Positions 1 to 4,573 of a stretch of DNA of 9,145 nt are shown here, one piece after another. A program made the translations under genes and the position numbers. How positions within the stretch are numbered: the first letter of the stretch is position 1; each line of letters starts with the position of its first letter. The stretch is from Oscillospiraceae bacterium (GTDB taxonomy: Bacteria > Bacillota > Clostridia > Oscillospirales > Ruminococcaceae): NCBI GenBank assembly GCA_014796735.1, contig JAAVIG010000051.1, forward strand, positions 1 through 9,145. Reading direction: 5' to 3'. The notes under the pieces are model-generated. The model saw only the letters and a program-made list of their open reading frames with translations. It did not search any database and was not told the origin of the DNA.

Positions 1-119
1 TGTTTAAAAAGTGGATAAAATGGCTTTTTAAACAGATATTAGTGCTTAGGGTGTAACTCTGTTTTGACGGTAGACTTTGTTATATTTTGTCTACCGTCAA
101 AACAGAGATTAGTATAATG
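1..119 (+). repeat. Double-hairpin repeat element, copy 1 (left end outside window)
   Basis: Stem A is TGTTTAAAAAG (1-11) with CTTTTTAAACA (24-34), enclosing loop TGGATAAAATGG. A linker GATATTAGTGCTTAGGGTGTAA (35-56, written here as two parts: GATATTAGTG and CTTAGGGTGTAA) follows. Stem B is a perfect 19-bp inverted repeat, 57-75 with 89-107, with loop TTTGTTATATTTT. The copy ends in ATTAGTATAA (108-117). Linker, loops and end match the copy at 9028-9145, while the stems do not. It lies beyond the 3' end of the minus-strand VTC gene. There is no U-tract on either side, so it is not an obvious terminator. I do not recognise it as a named repeat family. Confidence 0.85.
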
Positions 120-173
120 CTGATCCCTTTTAAAACCGCGGGTATCGCGTCAGTTTATTTAAATTGAAATCAG
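120..173 (+). repeat. Decayed hairpin related to stem B of the 6028-6123 repeat
   Basis: CTGAT (120-124) pairs with ATCAG (169-173). The left arm and loop, GATCCCTTTTAAAAC then CGCGGGTATCGCGTCAGTTT, closely match 6071-6105, where the same unit forms a perfect 16-bp stem around TGGGTATTACGT. Here the right arm no longer pairs well. The unit overlaps the last five codons (159-173, including the stop) of the minus-strand VTC gene, so the repeat probably supplied that gene's present stop codon. That last point is an inference. Confidence 0.6.
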
Positions 174-917
174 CTCCCGGGAAGCTTTCGTCAAACCTTT
201 ACCGCCCGTAAGCAGGGCTTTGTACTCCGTGCCTATCTTGCTGAAGCTTCTGCTGTAAATTTTCAGCTCGGACAGCATGGAAGCAAATCCCGGCGGCATG
301 GCGCCCAAAAATTTGACCTCCATCAAACAACATTCGGGCGGCAGTATCAGACCGCCGTAACAGCCTCCCGACAGCGTAACGTTTTCGCGTCTTGCTGTTA
401 TTTCAGTGTCGAAGGTTATGCGAAAGCTGCTGTCGTTTTTGCCGAACATGGCTATTCTGTTGTAGCTCAAAAACGCGGCGGGTTTTATCTCGCGCCTATG
501 CCTTGACATAAAATCCTCAATTTCCGAAAGCACCTGATTTGTTAAATAATCGCTTTTCGGCGGCTTTTCTCCCGAGGACAAAAACCTTTTCGCTTCATCG
601 TATGTCAAGGCGGCTCTGCGTTTGTTTACCACGCCGCCTATTTTCTTTTTCAGCTCGAGAAATACGGGATAATCCCCTCCATCGGGTACGCCGTAGCTTC
701 TCAGTCTCAGCTTTTCTTTGTAATAAGGTTTTTCGGTGGATCGGCGGATCACCTCGTTGTCATCTCGGTCAAAGTAAATGTTCAGAATAGGATAGCTCCC
801 TCCGCGGCAGTATCCGTCAAGCTCCATTATATCGTTCAGCCTTGCTTTCAGGCTTTCATGCTGGGCCTTGCCGAGAATGAATTTATCTTCTACTCTTTTA
901 AAAGTCTGTATGCTCAT
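159..917 (-). CDS. VTC-domain (polyphosphate polymerase domain) protein
   Basis: A single-domain, 252-residue protein of the VTC superfamily, whose eukaryotic members make polyphosphate from ATP inside a basic tunnel. Visible family features are the opening KRVEDKF (7-13), the strand with YFDRDDNEVIRRS (48-60), the basic KLRLRSY (69-75), FLELKKK (86-92) followed by KRR (99-101), FDTEI (169-173) and the metal-site-like MEVKF (199-203). These K/R/E-rich beta strands line the tunnel in characterised relatives. There is no signal peptide or membrane segment, so it is predicted cytoplasmic. Bacterial members often sit beside DUF4956 or CotH genes, but the window ends before any such neighbour downstream and none lies upstream. 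The ATG at 917 is preceded by AAAGGG about 10-13 nt away. It is divergent from the thioredoxin gene. Polyphosphate synthesis itself is unproven for most bacterial members. Confidence 0.87.
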   Translation of the reverse strand: MSIQTFKRVEDKFILGKAQHESLKARLNDIMELDGYCRGGSYPILNIYFDRDDNEVIRRSTEKPYYKEKLRLRSYGVPDGGDYPVFLELKKKIGGVVNKRRAALTYDEAKRFLSSGEKPPKSDYLTNQVLSEIEDFMSRHRREIKPAAFLSYNRIAMFGKNDSSFRITFDTEITARRENVTLSGGCYGGLILPPECCLMEVKFLGAMPPGFASMLSELKIYSRSFSKIGTEYKALLTGGKGLTKASRELISI

Positions 918-1218
918 GCGTTCTTTTACCCTTTCGTCGGTATGAAAACATGATACATATTTTTTTTGTAAATAGCATATAAGGCTTGTGTAAGTTTTAT
1001 GGAAAAAGAAAAAAATTTCTGCGTAGGCAAGGTATTATTTTTTGATTACATATTGAAAAAAGGTTTGCGATATGTTAAAATAAACAATAATAAACAGCAA
1101 GCGTTCTAACAGCGGTTAATCATATAAAAAAATGCCATAATAATTTAACGGAGCTTGTCAAGAGCCGTCTGCTATCGATGCATAACGAATAAGAGGACGA
1201 GATTTAAAAGGACCTAAA
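918..1218. other. Divergent intergenic region between VTC protein and thioredoxin genes
   Basis: This AT-rich spacer holds the thioredoxin promoter (1053-1081). Its transcript would carry a leader of roughly 175 nt before the 1266 start. I found no convincing minus-strand promoter for the VTC gene, only AT-rich stretches near 950-1010 with poorly spaced hexamers. No repeat element or RNA gene was recognised here. Confidence 0.5.
1053..1081 (+). promoter_or_regulatory. Sigma-A-type promoter for thioredoxin
   Basis: The -35 box TTGAAA (1053-1058) and the -10 box TAAAAT (1076-1081) are separated by exactly 17 bp. TGT directly precedes the -10 box, giving an extended -10. Predicted start of transcription is near 1088. 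Confidence 0.65.
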
Positions 1219-1257
1219 ATGTGTTCTTTCAAAGCTTCCTCAATAGGAAAGGAATGA
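1219..1257 (+). CDS. Possible 12-codon leader peptide overlapping the thioredoxin start region
   Basis: ATG at 1219 opens a 12-codon frame (MCSFKASSIGKE) that ends in TGA at 1255-1257. AAAGGA (1207-1212) lies 6 nt upstream, the best ribosome site in the area. The stop overlaps an in-frame thioredoxin ATG (1254) as ATGA. Alternatively the same ribosome site serves a GTG at 1221, which would give thioredoxin 15 extra N-terminal residues. Only weakly supported, since a frame this short could be chance. Confidence 0.25.
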   Translation: MCSFKASSIGKE

Positions 1258-1265
1258 TCATAAAA

Positions 1266-1571
1266 ATGCCTACCGTAAAATTAACCTCCGATAACTTTAA
1301 TTCCGAAATTTCCAAGGGCACCGTTCTGGTGGATTTCTGGGCGGAATACTGCGGTCCATGCCGCTTTATGGCTCCCGTTCTGGAAAAAATCTCCGATGAA
1401 CACCCCGAGTACAGGATAGGAAAAGTTGACACAGCCGAAGAAAGGGAGTTAGCTTCTTCCTTTGATATTTCCGCAATACCCACTCTTGTTTTGTTCAAGG
1501 ACGGAAAGGAAGCGGCGAGAAACGTGGGAGCGATCCCTGAGGAAGCGGTGTTGGAGCTGCTCGGACGATAA
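1266..1571 (+). CDS. trxA: Thioredoxin
   Basis: A 101-residue cytoplasmic thioredoxin, the normal length, that reduces protein disulfides with electrons from thioredoxin reductase. It has the active site WAEYCGPC with cysteines at 29 and 32, the buried Asp of VLVDFWA (residue 23), and the cis-proline of AIPTLVLF (residue 72). The chosen start gives MPTVKLTSDNF, the usual beginning for the family, with AGGAAAGGAA ending about 12 nt upstream. Two in-frame alternatives exist upstream, ATG at 1254 and GTG at 1221. They would add 4 or 15 residues (MFFQSFLNRKGMIIK) that do not look like thioredoxin or a signal peptide. It appears monocistronic: own promoter at 1053 and terminator at 1585. No reductase gene is nearby. 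Confidence 0.94.
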   Translation: MPTVKLTSDNFNSEISKGTVLVDFWAEYCGPCRFMAPVLEKISDEHPEYRIGKVDTAEERELASSFDISAIPTLVLFKDGKEAARNVGAIPEEAVLELLGR

Positions 1572-1584
1572 TGACCCCAATAAA

Positions 1585-1654
1585 TTGTAATGGGCAATAA
1601 ATATACTTGCCGCTGCGGTAAAAGGGTTATATTATTGCCTTTTACAATTTTTTT
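1585..1654 (+). terminator. Intrinsic terminator of thioredoxin
   Basis: TTGTAA (1585-1590) then GGCAATA pair with TATTGCC then TTACAA across a loop that contains a small GCCGC/GCGG hairpin. A run of T (1648-1654) follows the stem directly. It begins 14 nt after the stop codon. Confidence 0.75.
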
Positions 1655-1685
1655 CAAAAAATATAGTCTAACTTTTATAAAAGTC

Positions 1686-1714
1686 TTGATTTTATTGCAA
1701 AATTGTGATAAAAT
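1686..1714 (+). promoter_or_regulatory. Sigma-A-type promoter for the PocR-MCP gene
   Basis: TTGATT (1686-1691) and TAAAAT (1709-1714) are 17 bp apart, with TGA before the -10 box (extended -10). The arrangement is the same as the thioredoxin promoter. Transcription should begin near 1721, leaving a leader of about 155 nt. Confidence 0.68.
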
Positions 1715-1725
1715 ATTTAATGGCT

Positions 1726-1737
1726 ACTGTCGACAGT
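1726..1737. promoter_or_regulatory. Perfect 12-bp palindrome just after the predicted transcript start
   Basis: ACTGTCGACAGT lies about 5 nt downstream of the predicted start site. That is a suitable place for a dimeric repressor or for a short 5' hairpin. No regulator is identifiable, and a 12-bp palindrome may be chance. Confidence 0.3.
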
Positions 1738-1876
1738 TCGGTATTTTTCCCAAAGCCGCCTTATTCATCATGTAAAAGACGGCGGACTAAAATCACGGGA
1801 AATTTTACGGCTGCTCTTGCGCAGTCTGCCGCTCCTTATTCAATATTCGATCAAAACATGAAAGGACAGTACTTTT

Positions 1877-2659
1877 ATGATTAATATAAAAGATTTTATT
1901 GATTTGGATGAAATCCAGAAGATCCAGGATATGATTTCCAGTGCTACGGGTGTTGCCGCGATCGCGGTTGGAGCAGACGGAAAGTATCTGACCCAACCGA
2001 GTAATTTCACTGATTTCTGTATGAAATACACAAGAGGCAGTACCGAGGGCGAAAGACGCTGTGTCAGGTGCGACAACGAATGTACGGGCACTTATTACTG
2101 TCACGCGGGTCTTATGGATTTTTCGATCGATCTTAAGGTGGGCGAAGAAAAGGTTGGCGCGATCATAGGCGGACAAGTGCTGCCAAATGAGCCCGATGAA
2201 GAAAAGTTCAGAGTGATCGCAAGAGAGCTGGGAATCAATGAGGATTCTTACATAGACGCGCTTCGGAAGGTGCCCGTAAGAAGCGAAAAAGGCATCCATG
2301 CGGCATCCGATGTACTGGGCACCGTTATGAACATGCTTATCAACTTCAGATATTTACAGACGAAAAACGGAAACCAGATTGATGTATTCGAAAACGAGCT
2401 GGGCAACATAACGGAAAATATCGAATCCGCAAAGGGGCTTATGAGCGACCTTCACAACACCTCTACTATGGAGCATATTTTGTCCATCAACGCAAACATA
2501 GAAGCCGCAAAAGCGGGTAAAGCGGGCGTAGGCTTTGCGGTAGTCGCAAGAGAGATCGGCGAGCTTTCAAAGCAGAGCGGTTCGGTTTACGACGAGATCG
2601 AACGCTTGGTTGACGAGATCCAGATATCCGTTGATAAAATTACCAAATCGGGTACATGA
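1877..2659 (+). CDS. Soluble PocR-domain sensory protein with short MCP signalling hairpin
   Basis: A 260-residue protein with two parts. Residues about 8-160 resemble the PocR ligand-binding domain, with its cysteine cluster at 48, 62, 65, 69 and 75 (FC, CVRCDNEC, YYCHAGL) and the following GAIIGGQVL (95-102). Residues about 165-258 form a helical hairpin whose tip, SINANIEAAKAGKAGVGFAVVAREI in overlapping pieces (203-227), matches the CheA/CheW-contact region of methyl-accepting chemotaxis proteins. The arms are only about 35 residues each, far shorter than in classic receptors, and there is no HAMP or membrane segment. It is therefore predicted to be a cytoplasmic sensor of a small molecule that signals to a chemotaxis-type kinase. 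ATG at 1877 has AAAGGA 10 nt upstream. It has its own promoter and stands alone. Ligand and partner are unknown. Confidence 0.87.
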   Translation: MINIKDFIDLDEIQKIQDMISSATGVAAIAVGADGKYLTQPSNFTDFCMKYTRGSTEGERRCVRCDNECTGTYYCHAGLMDFSIDLKVGEEKVGAIIGGQVLPNEPDEEKFRVIARELGINEDSYIDALRKVPVRSEKGIHAASDVLGTVMNMLINFRYLQTKNGNQIDVFENELGNITENIESAKGLMSDLHNTSTMEHILSINANIEAAKAGKAGVGFAVVAREIGELSKQSGSVYDEIERLVDEIQISVDKITKSGT

Positions 2660-2687
2660 TCGTTTCGTATGTAATTTTGCTTTCTCC

Positions 2688-2855
2688 AAGGGATTTTCGC
2701 CCCCTGTGGGATCGTTCGAAAAAAACGGATCTTACGATTCTTCGGACATCCCTTTGATTTCGGGTAACATATGATGACAGCCGCTTAAAGGTGAATAGAC
2801 GTGCCGTAATAAAGTGGTCAGCGCCTCTCGTTTACAATACGCCAACCTCGCTGTC
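2688..2855 (+). other. Structured region downstream of the PocR-MCP gene
   Basis: AAGGGAT (2688-2694) pairs with ATCCCTT (2748-2754), and inside it ATCGT (2711-2715) pairs with ACGAT (2734-2738). Then GACAGC (2776-2781) pairs with GCTGTC (2850-2855). The segment leads into the terminator at 2891. It could be a long 3' untranslated region or a separate small RNA. No promoter of its own was found, and no known RNA family was recognised. Confidence 0.3.
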
Positions 2856-2890
2856 TGATTAAGTCGGTGAAAATCCAGAATTACTATATG

Positions 2891-2926
2891 GCGCCGCCCT
2901 GTTATTCAGAATGGGGCGGCGCTTTT
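2891..2926 (+). terminator. Strong intrinsic terminator
   Basis: GCGCCGCCC (2891-2899) pairs perfectly with GGGCGGCGC (2914-2922) and is followed by TTTTATTATTT. It reads in the plus direction and probably ends the PocR-MCP transcript about 230 nt after the stop codon. Confidence 0.85.
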
Positions 2927-2992
2927 ATTATTTATTCGGCTTAAGAGAAATACCAAGAGCGAGCCGTTAAGAAAACTCAATAAAAACGCAAA

Positions 2993-3027
2993 CCCGTCAA
3001 AACCAAGTGAAATTAGGTTTTGACGGG
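2993..3027. repeat. 12-bp perfect inverted repeat, possible terminator of minus-strand reads
   Basis: CCCGTCAAAACC (2993-3004) pairs with GGTTTTGACGGG (3016-3027), loop AAGTGAAATTA. On the minus strand the stem is followed by TTTGCGTTTTTATT, so it could stop transcripts running out of the antiporter gene. The arm GTTTTGACGG also occurs in stem B of the repeat at 57-107. Confidence 0.5.
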
Positions 3028-3044
3028 CGTATTTTATTAAAGAA

Positions 3045-3209
3045 GATGTCAACATCCGAAGCGGCGGCTTCGCAGGATGCGAACCTGCGGCTGCCCAAAG
3101 TGCCGACAAGGATGTCGGCACCCATAGCAGACGCTTTGTTCGCAAGGATGCGAACTGTCGCCGCACAAAGCGTTGACAGGATGTCAACGCCCGAAGCGGC
3201 GGCTTCGCC
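3045..3209 (+). repeat. Array of hairpins with AGGAT/AAGGAT loops between 29-bp direct repeats
   Basis: There are four perfect hairpins. TTCGC-AGGAT-GCGAA lies at 3069-3083, TGCCGAC-AAGGAT-GTCGGCA at 3101-3120, GTTCGC-AAGGAT-GCGAAC at 3138-3155 and GCGTTGAC-AGGAT-GTCAACGC at 3170-3190. Stems differ while the loop is constant. The array is bracketed by near-identical direct repeats (3045-3073 and 3181-3209, 27 of 29 matching), each holding CGAAGC-GGCG-GCTTCG. The first hairpin competes with an alternative stem, CGCAGG (3071-3076) with CCTGCG (3084-3089). GGA loops appear only when the plus strand is transcribed. A plus-strand terminator lies at 3305-3322, but no convincing promoter was seen. 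Confidence 0.7.
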
Positions 3210-3240
3210 TGCTTCTTTGTTGGTTATAATTATTCACTTC

Positions 3241-3290
3241 GTGGGACTTTGTCCCACACCCTACTTCCTTTTTGCAGTGCAAAAAGGAAG
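3241..3290. repeat. Tandem hairpin pair
   Basis: GTGGGA-CTTTG-TCCCAC (3241-3257), then ACCCT, then a 12-bp stem CTTCCTTTTTGC (3264-3275) with GCAAAAAGGAAG (3279-3290). The layout loop CTTTG, spacer ACCCT, second stem is repeated at 4489-4529 with different stems. Confidence 0.6.
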
Positions 3291-3304
3291 CGAAAAAGAC
3301 ACTT

Positions 3305-3322
3305 GCGGCTTCGCCGCTTTTT
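3305..3322 (+). terminator. Intrinsic terminator, plus direction
   Basis: GCGGC-TTC-GCCGC (3305-3317) is followed by TTTTT and a T-rich stretch. It would end any plus-strand transcript of the hairpin array before the convergent antiporter gene. A preceding AAAAAG (3293-3298) and CTTTTT on the minus strand make it possibly weakly bidirectional. Confidence 0.6.
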
Positions 3323-3367
3323 ATTCTTCTTTTTTATTTTTTTACAGTCCCTTATTATCCTGACCCG

Positions 3368-4372
3368 CTACACAAACAAATAGGTAAAATACCCCGCGTA
3401 GCAAACTAACATTATCACGCCGCCCAACCGTGAAATACGCTTGTTTTTAAACACAAGCAGCCATAGCAGCGCGGCTGTGGCAACAGCGACTATTGCATCA
3501 ATTATAAATTCGTTCTTAAATACGATAGGTGCAGGAGAAACAAGCGCGGAAATACCCACCACAAACAATATATTGAAAATATTGCTTCCTATAATATTTC
3601 CTATTGCAATATCAACCTTATTTTTCCTTGCCGCCTGAATACTCGTAACAAGCTCGGGAAGAGACGTTCCGAAGGCTACCACCGTAAGCCCTATTATACG
3701 GTCGTCAAGTCCGATGACCTCCGCTATCTTAGTAGCTCCGCTTACCGTAAAATCGCTTCCCAATACTATCATAGCGATACCCAGAATTACAAGAAGTATC
3801 ATCTTAGGCACGGAAGCGTTTTCGTCTATCTCGGGAACATCGTCCGTAAGAGAACTGTCACCCGATTTGGACAGCTTCATCAAATACACCATAAACACCG
3901 CGAACAGCAAAATAAAGATCACTCCGTCCAAGCGGCTCAAGCTGCTATCCATCACGCCAAGCACCAGCAATACAACGGTTATCAGAACCACAAATGGGAT
4001 CTCGTAACGGAATGTGGTCTTTTTAACGGGCAGCCTGCATATCAGGGAGGATATTCCCAAAATAAGCAGTATATTCATTATATTGCTGCCGATAACGTTT
4101 CCCACCGCGATCCCCGCGTTGTTCTGAAAGGCGGAGGTTATGCTTATTGCCGCTTCGGGCGCGCTTGTGCCGAAGGCTACAACCGTAAGACCTATTACGA
4201 TCAGCGGTACTTTAAGCTTTGCGGCTATCTGAGACGCGCTGTCCACAAATATGTCAGCTCCTTTAATAAGCCCCCAGAAGCCCGCTATAAGAAAAACCAC
4301 AGAAATAATTACCGATCCGACCGTACTGTTTCCCGTCAGGTCGGAAAGTAAAGTTAAAATATAGTCCGACAT
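3368..4372 (-). CDS. CaCA-family calcium/sodium antiporter (YrbG-like)
   Basis: A 334-residue polytopic membrane protein of the cation/Ca2+ exchanger superfamily, which swaps Na+ (sometimes with K+) or H+ for Ca2+. It shows both inverted alpha repeats: GLTVVAFGTSAPE (61-73) with GNVIGSNIMN (91-100), and GLTVVAFGTSLPE (228-240) with GNIIGSNIFN (258-267). The conserved acidic residues E73 and E240 and the asparagines that line the ion site are intact. About ten hydrophobic helices are split 5+5 by a cytoplasmic acidic loop (about 168-186). Length is typical. ATG at 4372 is preceded by AAGGAG 5 nt upstream. The first two bases of that site are the last two of the repeat element filling the 198-bp gap from the GT4 gene. 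No promoter was found in the gap, so it is probably co-transcribed with GT4. The transported ion is inferred from the family. Confidence 0.92.
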   Translation of the reverse strand: MSDYILTLLSDLTGNSTVGSVIISVVFLIAGFWGLIKGADIFVDSASQIAAKLKVPLIVIGLTVVAFGTSAPEAAISITSAFQNNAGIAVGNVIGSNIMNILLILGISSLICRLPVKKTTFRYEIPFVVLITVVLLVLGVMDSSLSRLDGVIFILLFAVFMVYLMKLSKSGDSSLTDDVPEIDENASVPKMILLVILGIAMIVLGSDFTVSGATKIAEVIGLDDRIIGLTVVAFGTSLPELVTSIQAARKNKVDIAIGNIIGSNIFNILFVVGISALVSPAPIVFKNEFIIDAIVAVATAALLWLLVFKNKRISRLGGVIMLVCYAGYFTYLFV

Positions 4373-4381
4373 TCCCGCTCC

Positions 4382-4573
4382 TTATACTAATAACCATTTT
4401 AACAGCGGATAAAATCCGCTGTTAAAATCCTTCGGCTTTTCCGAAGGGGCGACGAAGTCTCCGGTTATTTAAGTTCAATACAATAACCGAGGGAGCTTTG
4501 CTCCCTCACCCTGCCGCATAGCGGCAGGGCATTAAAAAGCGGTTTATCCGCTTTTTAATGGTTATTGGTATTA
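4382..4573. repeat. Nested multi-hairpin repeat element filling the GT4-antiporter gap
   Basis: The ends are TTATACTAAT (4382-4391) and ATTGGTATTA (4564-4573), the same ends as other copies in the window. AATAACC/GGTTATT occurs as two pairs (4389-4395 with 4463-4469, and 4482-4488 with 4560-4566), forming the two-arm layout. The first arm contains a 14-bp stem (4397-4410 with 4414-4427) and CCTTCGG-CTTTT-CCGAAGG (4429-4447). The second contains GAGGGAG-CTTTG-CTCCCTC (4489-4507), a 9-bp stem (4509-4529) and a 13-bp stem (4530-4542 with 4548-4560). The terminal TTA is the GT4 stop codon read on the minus strand. No U-tract follows any stem on the minus strand, so read-through is expected. Confidence 0.85.

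Noticed and set aside
106..118. TATAAT in the repeat end (113-118) as an outward promoter
   Set aside because: The -10 match is perfect, but no acceptable -35 box lies 16-18 bp upstream and no plus-strand gene follows.
1229..1657. Minus-strand open frame over thioredoxin
   Set aside because: The plus strand carries an unambiguous thioredoxin in this interval; the reverse frame has no homology features.
2861..2890. Possible cobalamin riboswitch, from GGTGAAAATCC at 2866-2876 near a PocR gene
   Set aside because: The rest of the conserved core (GCCACTG, the CCCGC segment, the AGGGAA side) is missing, and no cobalamin gene follows. The match is most likely chance.
3045..3209. CRISPR-like array
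   Set aside because: Units are hairpins of unequal length with changing stems. There are no uniform repeats with unique spacers and no cas genes.
3007..3363. Plus-strand open frame of 118 codons across the hairpin array
   Set aside because: It is built from palindromic repeats and low-complexity sequence, has no ribosome site or recognisable domain, and is explained by the repeats.
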